From Bacillota bacterium (lineage in GTDB: Bacteria; Bacillota; Clostridia; Lachnospirales; Lachnospiraceae), in contig JAEZWQ010000034.1 in NCBI GenBank assembly GCA_023420085.1, forward strand, positions 1 through 64,000: 64,000 bases of DNA, in the 5' to 3' direction. The translations under genes were made by a program, and so were the position numbers. Of the stretch, positions 36,971 to 46,590 are shown one piece after another; within the stretch, counting starts at the first letter, position 1; each line of letters opens with the position of its first letter. The notes under the pieces are model-generated. The model ran no database searches and was not told the origin of the DNA. It was given only the letters and a program-made list of their open reading frames with translations.

Positions 36971-38343
36971 CTAACGCCTTCCCTTGTATCTTCAAGGACA
37001 ATCCCTTTTGATAAAAGATCATCTCTAATAGAATCAGCAAGTACAAAGTCTTTATTCTTTTTTGCCTCTGTTCTTTTTTCAATTAATGATGTAATATCCT
37101 CATCCAATATTTCTTCTTTTTCTTTAAGAATAAGACCTAAAACATCGCTTAATTTATCATATATATGAATAGCATACTCTATATCTTCTTTGGAAGAATC
37201 TTTAGTTATTTGAGTATTGCAATATCTAGTCAGTTCAAATAATTGAGTAACTGCATCAGCCGTATTAAAATCATTATCCATAGCTTTTTCAAACTCAATT
37301 ACATAAGAATCTAAATTTTGTTTATGTTCAGACTTATTCTCATTGTTAGCCATATTCAACTTTTCATTTAAAAGTGAATATCCTTTTTTCAATCTTTCAA
37401 GTGATGAACTTGTAGAATCAAGTCCTTCAAAAGAAAAGTTTATAGGCCCATGATAATTAGAACTTAGCATAAACAATCTTAAAACTTGACCATCGTATTT
37501 TTCTAGCACTTCATTTATTGTATAGAAGTTACCAAGAGACTTTGACATCTTTTTATTATCAACCTTTAGAAAACCGTTATGCATCCAATAATTTGCAAAT
37601 GTTTTATGTGAGCAACATTCACTTTGCGCAATCTCATTCTCATGGTGAGGGAAAATAAGATCTTCACCACCTGCATGTATGTCTATCTGTTCACCTAGGT
37701 ATTTTTTTGACATAACTGAACATTCAATATGCCATCCTGGCCTTCCCTCAGACCAAGGTGAACTCCACGCTATTTCCCCATCTTTTTTAGGCTTCCACAA
37801 AACAAAATCAAGAGCGTCTTCTTTTTCATCATCAACTTGTATTCTTGCCCCTGAAATTAGATCATCAATATTTTTCTTAGATAATTTTCCATATTCACTG
37901 AAACTTCTAGTTCTAAAGAAAACACTTCCATTTTTTTCATATGCATGGCCACTTTTAATTAAATCAGATATCATATCAATCATTCCATCAATTTCTTGAG
38001 TAGCCCTAGGGTGGTATGTTGCAGGTTTTATATTAAGACTTTTCATATTGTCTTTACAAGCAGCAATATATCTTTCTGCAATCTCAACAGCTGTTATCCC
38101 CTCTTCATTAGCTCGGTTAATAATTTTATCATCTACATCTGTAAAGTTCGAAACAAAATTAACTTCATAACCTTTATATTCAAAGTATCTTCTAACCGTA
38201 TCGAATACAATAAGCGGTCTGGCATTACCAATATGAATAAAGTTGTATACAGTTGGTCCGCATACATACATTCTCACTTTGCCTTCTTCTATAGGTTTAA
38301 ATTCTTCTTTTTTTGCTGTTAATGTATTATATATTTGTATCAT
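36955..38343 (-). CDS. cysS: cysteinyl-tRNA synthetase
   Basis: CysRS, 462 residues. The class I motifs are HIGNARPLIVFDT and KMSKSLGN. Zinc ligands are Cys28 (YVCGPTVYNF), the Cys of WHIECSVMS and the HHENE region. A C-terminal helical anticodon domain follows. GAGGATTTT precedes the start. It heads an operon with an extended -10 promoter just upstream. Confidence 0.97.
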   Translation of the reverse strand: MIQIYNTLTAKKEEFKPIEEGKVRMYVCGPTVYNFIHIGNARPLIVFDTVRRYFEYKGYEVNFVSNFTDVDDKIINRANEEGITAVEIAERYIAACKDNMKSLNIKPATYHPRATQEIDGMIDMISDLIKSGHAYEKNGSVFFRTRSFSEYGKLSKKNIDDLISGARIQVDDEKEDALDFVLWKPKKDGEIAWSSPWSEGRPGWHIECSVMSKKYLGEQIDIHAGGEDLIFPHHENEIAQSECCSHKTFANYWMHNGFLKVDNKKMSKSLGNFYTINEVLEKYDGQVLRLFMLSSNYHGPINFSFEGLDSTSSSLERLKKGYSLLNEKLNMANNENKSEHKQNLDSYVIEFEKAMDNDFNTADAVTQLFELTRYCNTQITKDSSKEDIEYAIHIYDKLSDVLGLILKEKEEILDEDITSLIEKRTEAKKNKDFVLADSIRDDLLSKGIVLEDTREGVRWKRV

Positions 38344-38376
38344 AAAATCCTCATAATCATTGATAATATTAGTAAT

Positions 38377-38385
38377 ATTATATCA
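38377..38385 (-). promoter_or_regulatory. cysS operon promoter, extended -10
   Basis: TGATATAAT on the minus strand lies about 35 bases upstream of cysS; a good -35 is not evident. It sits in the 61-base gap behind the ECF S-component gene. Confidence 0.5.
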
Positions 38386-38404
38386 TAAAATAACCTTTAT
38401 AACA

Positions 38405-39010
38405 TTATTTATTAAGATATTGCTTCAAAGGCAAATATATAGATGCCATCAGAATACCAGAAACAATTGCTTCTGTTAAACCATTAATTAATACAATTGT
38501 CAAAAGTGCACCTATCAACCCATTAGACGCTATCTTCATTACTTGAATATATTCGTTACCATAAAAAATATATATTCCTACCATAACTAGAATTGTATGA
38601 ATTAATGTTAGTAAAGCGCTTACTATAAATACCCTTTTTTTATCAAAACTATTTGTTACAAATATTCCAGATAAAAATCCTAATATTATTCTAGGTAAAA
38701 AACAAATAATTATACTATATATACCACCACCTATATCACCTATCTTATAAATAGGCGTAAATATAAATGATAATACTGAAGGATTTAACGTGTTGGATAG
38801 TAAACTAGAAAATCCAAAAGCTAATCCCATAAATATACCAACTTTTGGTCCACAAAGCATAGAAACTAATATAACAGGTATATGAATTAATGTAATTTTT
38901 AACCAAGGTGTATAAATATATCCTATATTAGGGACTATTGTCATCAAAATAATTATAGCTAACCCTATTGTCTTTATAATAAAATATCTATTAACACTAC
39001 TCTTATTCAT
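38405..39010 (-). CDS. ECF transporter S component (folate/pantothenate-like)
   Basis: Membrane protein, 201 residues with about six hydrophobic segments. ITLIHIPVILVSMLCGPKVGIFMGLAFGFSSLL matches the core of ECF-type vitamin S components, such as FolT and related pantothenate binders. Substrate cannot be told by eye. The shared energising module (EcfA, EcfA', EcfT) is not in this window, as expected for group II ECF systems. It is the last gene of the thrS operon. Confidence 0.75.
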   Translation of the reverse strand: MNKSSVNRYFIIKTIGLAIIILMTIVPNIGYIYTPWLKITLIHIPVILVSMLCGPKVGIFMGLAFGFSSLLSNTLNPSVLSFIFTPIYKIGDIGGGIYSIIICFLPRIILGFLSGIFVTNSFDKKRVFIVSALLTLIHTILVMVGIYIFYGNEYIQVMKIASNGLIGALLTIVLINGLTEAIVSGILMASIYLPLKQYLNK

Positions 39011-39782
39011 ATAAAAATCTTTCTCTTTCCTTAAACTCGTCCCTTAAATCACGCAATATTTCATCAAAATTATTCATATCTATCATATCTGAAGCTATAT
39101 CATTAAATACATAATTATTTTCAGTATCATTGTATCTAATTGAAAAATAATCAATTATTACGCCTGATTTAATTAATAATTTTTTTAAATATCTAAAATC
39201 ACATGCTGCGTTATAATCTGTCATATTATTTTTTTCAATAAATATACCCAGATGAACTGGATACTTATACATTTCTTCCAACTTTGTATCTAATGGCACG
39301 TCTTTTAACTTATAGTCCTTTGTTTCTGAAAAATTGATTTTGATATTCTTAAAATAATTTATTACTGAATCAGGTAAATTATTCCCCAAAATATTTGTTA
39401 TTTTATCTTCGTATTCCTTCGATAACCTATTAATTGTCTTTACCTTATTTAATACATCAATATAATATTCATTTGCATCTATCTGTTTAGTTTCAGGTGA
39501 GAAATAAATATTAAAATTATCATCTTTAACCAATCTATTTTGAAAGTGTATATAATATTTGTTTGGTTTAAATAAATATTTAATTTCTCCAATATCATAT
39601 TTACTAAGATCAAGGTTAATATTTGCATATTTCTTTATATTTCTTTCAGCAATATTAGCTCTCATTGGATTTCCATTAAATGCAAATAATATATTAATAA
39701 TAAATAGAGCAATTAAAGCTATTATTGTTATTCCCATCAATCTTAACAAATATTTAATTATAATTTTTCTATAGCATTTCAT
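39003..39782 (-). CDS. unrecognised membrane-anchored protein
   Basis: 259 residues. A basic N-terminus and one hydrophobic segment (about 10-36) precede a soluble, mostly charged extracytoplasmic domain. I do not recognise a family. It overlaps ligA by 14 bases and the ECF S component by 8, so it is probably translated in step with both. Confidence 0.6.
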   Translation of the reverse strand: MKCYRKIIIKYLLRLMGITIIALIALFIINILFAFNGNPMRANIAERNIKKYANINLDLSKYDIGEIKYLFKPNKYYIHFQNRLVKDDNFNIYFSPETKQIDANEYYIDVLNKVKTINRLSKEYEDKITNILGNNLPDSVINYFKNIKINFSETKDYKLKDVPLDTKLEEMYKYPVHLGIFIEKNNMTDYNAACDFRYLKKLLIKSGVIIDYFSIRYNDTENNYVFNDIASDMIDMNNFDEILRDLRDEFKERERFLYE

Positions 39783-41901
39783 AAAAATCTTTTTCAGTAA
39801 TTATTGGTATATTTAACTCTTTAGCTTTTTTATTCTTAGATGAGTTTGATTTATTATCATTATTTATCAAAAAATTAGTATTCTTCGAAACCGAACTACT
39901 TACTCTACCTCCATTCGCTTCAATTAAATCTACTAATTCCTGTCGATTTGAAACATTTTCTAATTTACCAGTTATAACAAATATCAAATTATTTATTTTA
40001 GATAATTTTTTTTCTTTATCATTAAATGTCAAAATATTTAACAAGTCTAATATGCTTGACTTATTTTTATCATTCTGAAAATACTCAAATATATTATTTG
40101 CCAATACCGGTCCAATTCCATCAATATTTTCTAATTCTTCTACACTTGCATCAATTATTTTATTTATATCATTAAACTTATCAATTAATATACGTGCAAC
40201 AGATTTACCAACGTCTTTTATCCCTAATGCAGCAATAAATTTGTATTGTTCAGTTATTTTTGAATTATTAATTGCATTAAGTACATTATCTAATTTCTTT
40301 ATACCAAATTTAAGAGCTTTTGCCCATTCACTCCTATTTTTTGGGTCGATATCAAGTTCAAATCTTTCAATAATTTCTTGTCTTCTTTCCGGTAGTAGGT
40401 ATATATCATTTATGTTATTTATAAATTCATTATCAATAAATGTCTCTAATATTTTACCACCCAAACCACTTATATCCATACCATTTTTTGAAATAAAATG
40501 TTCAAGAAATTTATTTAATTTCGCTGGACAAAAATCATTAGGGCAATATAAGTCTTTACTTATATTACTATTTCTAATCTCAAGTTCACTTCCACATACT
40601 GGACATATACTAGGGTGAATAATCGTATTACTTCGTGTAATATTATCATCAACCTGCGGTATAATCATATTTGCCTTATATACAAGTATTTCATCTCCAA
40701 TACCTAATTGCAATGACTCAAAAATACCTAAATTATGAAGAGAAGCCCTCTGTACAGTCGTCCCTTCAAGTTCTATCGGTTCAAAAATTGCTATTGGATT
40801 TATTAATCCCGTTCTTGATGGGTTCCATAAAACATCAGTCAATCTTGTTTTTTTTGTATTGTCTGCCCACTTAAATGCAATTGCATTTTGTGGAAACTTT
40901 GCTGTACTACCAAGTTTATTACCATATTCAATATCATCATATAATAAAACAAGACCATCAGATGCAATATTATTATGATTTATATTTTCTGAAAACCAAT
41001 TTACAGCATCTGTAATATTAGATTTATCAACCATTTTATGGTACACGACATCAAAGCCCTGTTCAGATAAGAATTCAAATTCTTTATAATGAGAATTATT
41101 AAAATTTAGATTATCTGCTGTTACTAAAGAAAAGGCATAGAATTCAACTTTTCTATCATAAGTTATTCTTGGATTTAGCTGTCTTACAGCACCACTACAT
41201 AAATTTCTAGGATTTTTATACAGTAATGAGTCGATTTCAAAATTACTTTCATTGGAAAAAAGTTTCTCAGTATTATTAATTATAATATCATTCATATACC
41301 TGTTAACATCATTAATATCAAGTGGATTATCAATATTAATAATATATTTAATTATTGCATTTTTAACACTGTCTATTAACTTTTTATTATTGATATTATA
41401 AAAATTATCATAACTAATAACAGCTTCACCTCTTAAAACAAGTTTACCCTTGAATGGAATGCTTTTTGGTAAATTTCTAAACATTCTAGCATTGTTAGTA
41501 ATCACCTCTCCTATATGACCATCGCCTCTTGTTAATGCATTAGTTAACCTTCCATTTTCATATGTTAATACAACAGTTAATCCATCTAATTTCCATGATA
41601 GAATACCTTCTTTATCACCTAAAAATCTTTCTAATTCACTAACATTCTTTGTTTTATTTAATGATAGCATTGGTATTGAATGCTCCATTTTAGGTAAAGA
41701 ACTACTAATTTCACTTCCAACATTTTGAGTCGGACTATTTTCAAGTATTATTCCTGTTGTATTTTCAAGTTCTACTAATTCATCATATAGCTCATCATAT
41801 TTTTTATTAGACATTATCTCATTATCATTTTGATAATATTCATGTGCTGCATTATTTAATAATTCAACAAGTTCTTCTATTCTTTTTTTATCATTCATCA
41901 T
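39769..41901 (-). CDS. ligA: NAD-dependent DNA ligase LigA
   Basis: LigA, 710 residues, joins nicks with NAD+. The N-terminal Ia domain has HEYYQNDNEIMSNKKYDELYDEL. The adenylation motif is SWKLDGL, with catalytic Lys about 104. An OB fold, a zinc finger (CPVCGSEL and CPNDFCPAKL), helix-hairpin-helix repeats and a C-terminal BRCT domain (NLIFVITGKLENVSNRQELVDLIEANGGRVS) follow. About 67 residues separate RGEAV from NPRN, where roughly 25 are usual: an insertion near 172-225. Confidence 0.96.
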   Translation of the reverse strand: MMNDKKRIEELVELLNNAAHEYYQNDNEIMSNKKYDELYDELVELENTTGIILENSPTQNVGSEISSSLPKMEHSIPMLSLNKTKNVSELERFLGDKEGILSWKLDGLTVVLTYENGRLTNALTRGDGHIGEVITNNARMFRNLPKSIPFKGKLVLRGEAVISYDNFYNINNKKLIDSVKNAIIKYIINIDNPLDINDVNRYMNDIIINNTEKLFSNESNFEIDSLLYKNPRNLCSGAVRQLNPRITYDRKVEFYAFSLVTADNLNFNNSHYKEFEFLSEQGFDVVYHKMVDKSNITDAVNWFSENINHNNIASDGLVLLYDDIEYGNKLGSTAKFPQNAIAFKWADNTKKTRLTDVLWNPSRTGLINPIAIFEPIELEGTTVQRASLHNLGIFESLQLGIGDEILVYKANMIIPQVDDNITRSNTIIHPSICPVCGSELEIRNSNISKDLYCPNDFCPAKLNKFLEHFISKNGMDISGLGGKILETFIDNEFINNINDIYLLPERRQEIIERFELDIDPKNRSEWAKALKFGIKKLDNVLNAINNSKITEQYKFIAALGIKDVGKSVARILIDKFNDINKIIDASVEELENIDGIGPVLANNIFEYFQNDKNKSSILDLLNILTFNDKEKKLSKINNLIFVITGKLENVSNRQELVDLIEANGGRVSSSVSKNTNFLINNDNKSNSSKNKKAKELNIPIITEKDFYEML

Positions 41902-42601
41902 TATATCCTATGATTTTCTTTAATTCATTTATTTCATTAAAACTTAATGGAATAAGTTCTCCTTTTTTCATATTACCTAGTTCTATATTTATTATTCTTA
42001 TTCTTTTTAATTTTACAACAGTTAGATCAAAGTATTCACACATTCTTCTAATTTGTCTGTTTAACCCTTGAGTGATAGTTATATTAAATAAATCATTACC
42101 CAACCTTTTTATAACACAAGGTTTAGTTATTTGATCTAAAATAGGAACTCCCTTTTCCATCAATCTTATCGTCTTATCATCAATAGGTTTATTTACCCTA
42201 ACAATATATTCTTTTTCTTTATTATTTGAGCTTTTTAAAATAGGATTAACTATATTACCATCATTTGTAAGTAAGATAAGTCCTTCTGAATTTTTATCTA
42301 ATCTACCAATTGGATAAATGCGTCTATTATAGTTGATATAACTAATAATATTATATGGATTATTTATATCGGTTGTACATTCGACACCTATAGGTTTATA
42401 AAATTTTAAATAAATTTTTTCATTAGTCCGATTTACTAAATTACCATCAATGCTAATCTCATCTTCACTATCATCAATGATAGAGCCAAGATCGGCATAT
42501 CTATCATTGATCTTGACTCTTCTTTCATTAATTAGTCTATCAGCTTCTCGTCTTGAGCAATAGCCTATATTACTTAGATATTTATTTATTCTGACTTTCA
42601 T
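41891..42601 (-). CDS. rluF: RluF-type 23S rRNA pseudouridine synthase
   Basis: RsuA-family pseudouridine synthase, 236 residues. The N-terminal S4 RNA-binding domain (INKYLSNIGYCSRREADRLINERRVKIN) is followed by the catalytic domain with GRLDKNSEGLILLTNDG, where the Asp is catalytic. GLNRQIRRMCEYFDLTVVKLKRIRI matches the RluF subgroup better than RluB. It overlaps thrS by 20 bases. Confidence 0.88.
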   Translation of the reverse strand: MKVRINKYLSNIGYCSRREADRLINERRVKINDRYADLGSIIDDSEDEISIDGNLVNRTNEKIYLKFYKPIGVECTTDINNPYNIISYINYNRRIYPIGRLDKNSEGLILLTNDGNIVNPILKSSNNKEKEYIVRVNKPIDDKTIRLMEKGVPILDQITKPCVIKRLGNDLFNITITQGLNRQIRRMCEYFDLTVVKLKRIRIINIELGNMKKGELIPLSFNEINELKKIIGYNDE

Positions 42602-44546
42602 CTACTTCTATTATTCTTATCTCTTTTGTTCTAATCTCTTTAGATAAATCATCTATAAACTTATCTAACTTCTTACTGCCTTCATCGCCAAGATATCTAC
42701 TTCTTACAGAAACTGTATCCGTATCTTGCTCATTTTGTCCTACTATTATTTGATAAGGAATTCTTTCTAATCTGGCTTCACGTATCTTGTAACCAATCTT
42801 TTCTGCTCTGTGGTCTGCAGTTGCTAATATGCCATTCTTCTTCAATTCATTCACTACTTTATTAGCATATTCTTCATATTTTTCAGATAATGGTAAAACT
42901 CTAACTTGCTCAGGGCATAGCCATGTAGGTAACTGACCTGCATACTTTTCTATTAACATAGCAAGCATTCTTTCATAGCAACCACATGATGTTCTATGAA
43001 TTATATATGGTCTTTTCTTTTCTCCATTTTCATCTATATAGTACATGTCATAAACTTCTGCTAATGAACAATCAAGTTGTACAGTAATAATTGTATCTTC
43101 CTTGCCATATACATTTTTAAATTGTATATCGATTTTAGGCCCATAAAATGCTGCTTCACCGTCAGCCTCTTCAAATTTATGACCCATATTTACTAAAATA
43201 TCCCTCAAAATATCTTGAGTTCTATTCCACTCTTCAGCTGTTCCTATGTATTTTTCAGTATTGTTAGGATCCCACTTTGATAGCCTATACCAAACATCTT
43301 CTTTTATGCCTAAGGTTCTCATACAATAATCAATAAGTTCAAGTACTTCTTTAATTTCACTTTCTACTTGCTCTGGTGTAATGATAATATGTCCTTCTGA
43401 TATTGTAAATTGTCTTAATCTAATTAATCCATGCATTTCACCTGAATCTTCATTTCTGAATAAAGTCGATGTTTCTCCTAATCTCATAGGTAAATCTCGA
43501 TAACTTCTTTGCTTAGCTTTATATATCATATATTGAAATGGGCATGTCATAGGTCTTAGAGCCATAGCTTTCTCATCATCATTAGGATCTCCTAAAATCA
43601 TCATATTATCCTTGTAATGTTGCCAATGTCCACTAAGCTTATATAAATCGCTCTTAGCCATCAAAGGAGTCTTTGTCCTAAGATATCCTCTTGATTCCTC
43701 TTCATCTTCTATCCATCTTTGCATAGTTTGAATTATTTTTGTCCCCTTAGGCATTAACAAAGGTAAACCCTGTCCGATAATATCAACTGTTGTAAAGATT
43801 TCCATTTCTCTACCTAATTTATTATGATCTCTTCTCTTTATATCCTCTAGCCTTTCCATATGAGCATCTAATCCCTCTTTATCTGGATATGATGTTCCAT
43901 ATATTCTTGTAAGCATTTTATTATTTTCATCTCCCTTCCAGTAAGCTCCAGAAGAAGACAATAATTTAAATGCCTTAATAGGCTTAACATTCATTAAATG
44001 TGGTCCTGCACAAAGGTCACTAAAATCATCAATTGAATATACTGAAATAACTTCATCCTCAGGTATTTCATTTATTAGTTCTACCTTATAGACTTCATCT
44101 ATATTTGAAAATAAATCAATAGCTTCAGACCTAGAAACTACACTCTTATTAACTCTAAAAGCTCGTTTAATGATTTTTTTCATTTCTTTTTCTATCTTAT
44201 CAAGGTCTTCTCTTGTAAGCGGATTTATGTCAAAATCATAATAATATCCGTCATCAATAGCAGGCCCTATAGCAACTTTTGCACTTGGATATAGTTTTTT
44301 TACTGCCATAGCTAATACATGAGATGTTGTATGCCAAAATGCCTTTTTGGCCATTATATCATCTTCAAATCTAAGAACTTCAATTTCTGCATCTTCTTTT
44401 ATTACTGTTCTTAGATCTAAATACTCATTATTTATTTTTGCTATACAAGCTGTTTTAGAAAGCTCTACATTTATATCTAAAATAATATCAAATATAGATA
44501 AAGGTTCGCTAAATTCTTTAATAATTCCATTTAATTTTATTTTCAT
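42582..44546 (-). CDS. thrS: threonyl-tRNA synthetase
   Basis: ThrRS, 654 residues with the full bacterial layout: N-terminal TGS domain (1-60), editing domain with HTTSHVLAMAVKKLYP, class II catalytic core with motif 2 LRLGETSTLFRNEDSGEMHGLIRLRQFT and motif 3 region RTSCGCYERMLAMLIEKYAGQLPTW, then the anticodon-binding domain. AAAGGAGAT precedes the start. A threonine T-box controls the operon. Confidence 0.98.
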   Translation of the reverse strand: MKIKLNGIIKEFSEPLSIFDIILDINVELSKTACIAKINNEYLDLRTVIKEDAEIEVLRFEDDIMAKKAFWHTTSHVLAMAVKKLYPSAKVAIGPAIDDGYYYDFDINPLTREDLDKIEKEMKKIIKRAFRVNKSVVSRSEAIDLFSNIDEVYKVELINEIPEDEVISVYSIDDFSDLCAGPHLMNVKPIKAFKLLSSSGAYWKGDENNKMLTRIYGTSYPDKEGLDAHMERLEDIKRRDHNKLGREMEIFTTVDIIGQGLPLLMPKGTKIIQTMQRWIEDEEESRGYLRTKTPLMAKSDLYKLSGHWQHYKDNMMILGDPNDDEKAMALRPMTCPFQYMIYKAKQRSYRDLPMRLGETSTLFRNEDSGEMHGLIRLRQFTISEGHIIITPEQVESEIKEVLELIDYCMRTLGIKEDVWYRLSKWDPNNTEKYIGTAEEWNRTQDILRDILVNMGHKFEEADGEAAFYGPKIDIQFKNVYGKEDTIITVQLDCSLAEVYDMYYIDENGEKKRPYIIHRTSCGCYERMLAMLIEKYAGQLPTWLCPEQVRVLPLSEKYEEYANKVVNELKKNGILATADHRAEKIGYKIREARLERIPYQIIVGQNEQDTDTVSVRSRYLGDEGSKKLDKFIDDLSKEIRTKEIRIIEVDESQNK

Positions 44547-44576
44547 ATTATCTCCTTTTTATTGAATTTATTTTAC

Positions 44577-44746
44577 TACAAAAAAACCCCTGCAAAAGCA
44601 GGGGCGACTATATCGCGGTTCCACCCTTATTTATAACTTAAATATGTAGACTCCAAGGTGGTACATACATAACTTCATCAAGAACTCTCACCAACCGTTC
44701 CTTCTCTGTGCAATTCATTATGCATACATGTCCTTTTCAACATCTA
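44577..44746 (-). promoter_or_regulatory. T-box leader (threonine) upstream of thrS
   Basis: The T-box sequence AGGGTGGAACCGCG is present on the minus strand (44627-44614), followed by a strong terminator: CCCCTGC/GCAGGGG stem at 44587-44604, then a run of Ts. The upstream part has a stem I with GGTTGGTGAGAG. ACC triplets in the sequence TACCACCTTGGAG fit a threonine specifier. Uncharged tRNA-Thr would favour the antiterminator and thrS expression. Confidence 0.95.
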
Positions 44747-44751
44747 TATTA

Positions 44752-44779
44752 ATTATATCTCAATAAATTCATATGTCAA
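44752..44779 (-). promoter_or_regulatory. thrS promoter
   Basis: TTGACA (44779-44774), 16-base spacer and TATAAT (44757-44752) on the minus strand form a near-consensus promoter for the T-box leader. Confidence 0.85.
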
Positions 44780-44877
44780 CCAACTTAAAACTTATTATTT
44801 ACATGACAAACAATCTCAAAACCACAGATGAACTGAAATACTTATATATCTGTATTATTTATTTTCTATAAGAATAT

Positions 44878-45711
44878 TTATTTATTACTCTCTATAGTTT
44901 CTTTCTTTTTTATGTAAAATGATTTTGCAAAATTTACACATTCTTTCATATTGAAAGCTTCAATGCTAGCTTTGCCAACTTTTGCTATATTAACTTTGTA
45001 ATGTTTACAAAAAGACTTTTGTAAATCTATGAAATCATCATAAATATCAAATTCTATATTATCAAATTCAATCCACTTTTCTCTTCCATCTATAGATACT
45101 TTTGATTTTTCTATTATTTTATCCCTATCTATATAATTTTCAGCAAGATGAATTGAAGTATTTGAATCAAAATCAGTTCCGATTAACAACACTTTTGCAT
45201 TTAACTCATACAATTTTTCTAAAGGCGAGTTCCTTCCCAACGGAAAATTCAAAGGCTGATCTTTAGTAATAAATGTAGCAAGTTTTCCTATTGCAGAAAA
45301 TGAATATACCGGATGTGAACTTCTAACTGAATTCGGTAAACTTCTAATAAAATTACTGAACTCTCCCATAGCTTTTGAATATGAAGTATTAATATTAAAA
45401 GGTGGCATATTTCTTCTTATGGTATCAAACCATTCTTGAGGCACTTTGGGACATTCCCAAGTACTAGGATCAGTTATTTCAACAGTTTGAGTTGGCACAA
45501 CTATTGTTCCATCTAATCCTAAAACCGTATCAAGCGCTAAATATATAGTTTCTACTCCACCAATAACATATCCAAGGGAACTTAATGATGCATGAACAAT
45601 TACATTATCCCCTTTATTAAGTCCTATTTCTTTAAATTTTTCTATTAAATCTATCTTAGTTATAGGCATATCATTATTTATTATAGCTTCTTCAATATAT
45701 TTGTATGACAC
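44878..45711 (-). CDS. AAC(3)-family N-acetyltransferase
   Basis: Antibiotic_NAT (AAC(3)-like) protein, 277 residues. VHASLSSLGYVIGG, RSSHPVYSFSAIGK (catalytic His region) and LLIGTDFDSNTSIHLAE are family blocks. An ATG at 45723 is in frame, but GGAGGT lies inside it, four codons before a GTG at 45711, so I take the GTG as start. Chromosomal members such as YokD have no proven antibiotic substrate; resistance should not be assumed. It is monocistronic on the minus strand. Confidence 0.85.
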   Translation of the reverse strand: MSYKYIEEAIINNDMPITKIDLIEKFKEIGLNKGDNVIVHASLSSLGYVIGGVETIYLALDTVLGLDGTIVVPTQTVEITDPSTWECPKVPQEWFDTIRRNMPPFNINTSYSKAMGEFSNFIRSLPNSVRSSHPVYSFSAIGKLATFITKDQPLNFPLGRNSPLEKLYELNAKVLLIGTDFDSNTSIHLAENYIDRDKIIEKSKVSIDGREKWIEFDNIEFDIYDDFIDLQKSFCKHYKVNIAKVGKASIEAFNMKECVNFAKSFYIKKKETIESNK

Positions 45712-45724
45712 TACTACCTCCATT

Positions 45725-45755
45725 TTATAAGATTTATTATTTATAAATCTTATAA
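45725..45755 (-). repeat. inverted repeat in the acetyltransferase leader
   Basis: A 12-bp perfect inverted repeat (45725-45736 with 45744-45755, 7-base loop) lies directly upstream of the Shine-Dalgarno of the acetyltransferase gene. On the minus strand it is not followed by Ts. It may be a leader hairpin or an operator. Confidence 0.5.
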
Positions 45756-45928
45756 TTATTTTCTTTGTCTTCTTTATATTTTGATATGTTTTTTTACACT
45801 TTTATCTATACCAGCTATTTCGATTGGTTCATAAGTACTAATACATAGTCATATATGACTCTATTAAGTTGATATGGTAAACTTTAGTTACATATCACTA
45901 TGTTGTTATAATTTTATACTAATAATTT

Positions 45929-46483
45929 TTATTTATCGCTATAGTACATTATTTCTTCCATTATCTCATCTGCCACTCTTTTACTAAGTAAATACTTGAT
46001 GATTTCATAAGAAAATTCAATGCATGCTCCAAGTCCTTTAGCAGTAATTATATTATTATCTACAGTAACCTTTTCTCCAGTATATGTTCCAGATATAAAT
46101 TTATTTTCAAATCCTGGATAGCATGTAGCCTTTTTATCTTTTAAGTATCCATTTTCTCCAAGAATAGATGGAGCAGCACATATTGCAGCAACTAACTTTT
46201 TATTACTTATATAGTGGTCTACTATCCCCATTATTTTCTTATTATTACCCAAATTATAGGTTCCCGGTAGTCCTCCTGGTAGTATTATTCCATCAGCATC
46301 TAAGTAACTACTATGGTCGATTGTATTATCTGCCAAGAAAACAATATTATTTGACGCCTTTGTATATACATCATCATTAATAGTAATTATCTCTGTTTTA
46401 ATACCAGCACGTAAAAGAAGGTCAGCTGTCATCAATGTTTCACATAATTCACTTCCATCCGCAACAAATATATATATTTTCAT
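45929..46483 (-). CDS. DJ-1/PfpI family protein
   Basis: DJ-1/PfpI family, 184 residues from the ATG at 46483, the usual length; upstream in-frame starts have no ribosome binding site and add an unlikely hydrophobic leader. IYIFVADGSELCE starts the fold. PGGLPGTYNL and the nucleophile elbow AAICAAPSILG with its reactive Cys follow. Members act as glyoxalase/deglycase or redox sensors; which applies here is unknown. It is divergent from the CYTH gene. Confidence 0.9.
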   Translation of the reverse strand: MKIYIFVADGSELCETLMTADLLLRAGIKTEIITINDDVYTKASNNIVFLADNTIDHSSYLDADGIILPGGLPGTYNLGNNKKIMGIVDHYISNKKLVAAICAAPSILGENGYLKDKKATCYPGFENKFISGTYTGEKVTVDNNIITAKGLGACIEFSYEIIKYLLSKRVADEIMEEIMYYSDK

Positions 46484-46549
46484 AACAATACCCACTTTCA
46501 TTTGTATTATAATTATTATAATATAATGTAAATACATTTTTAAAGTTAT

Positions 46550-46577
46550 TAGACAAAATTTCATTTTGATATATAAT
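46550..46577 (+). promoter_or_regulatory. promoter of the CYTH-mutS2 unit
   Basis: TAGACA (46550-46555), 16-base spacer and TATAAT (46572-46577). The -10 ends only 13 bases before the ATG at 46591, so the transcript would have a leader of about 7 bases or none. Confidence 0.65.
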
Positions 46578-46590
46578 TATATAGTAAATT

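Noticed and set aside
44878..45711. aminoglycoside resistance gene
   Set aside because: It belongs to the AAC(3) family, but chromosomal homologues without resistance activity are common; nothing here shows the substrate.
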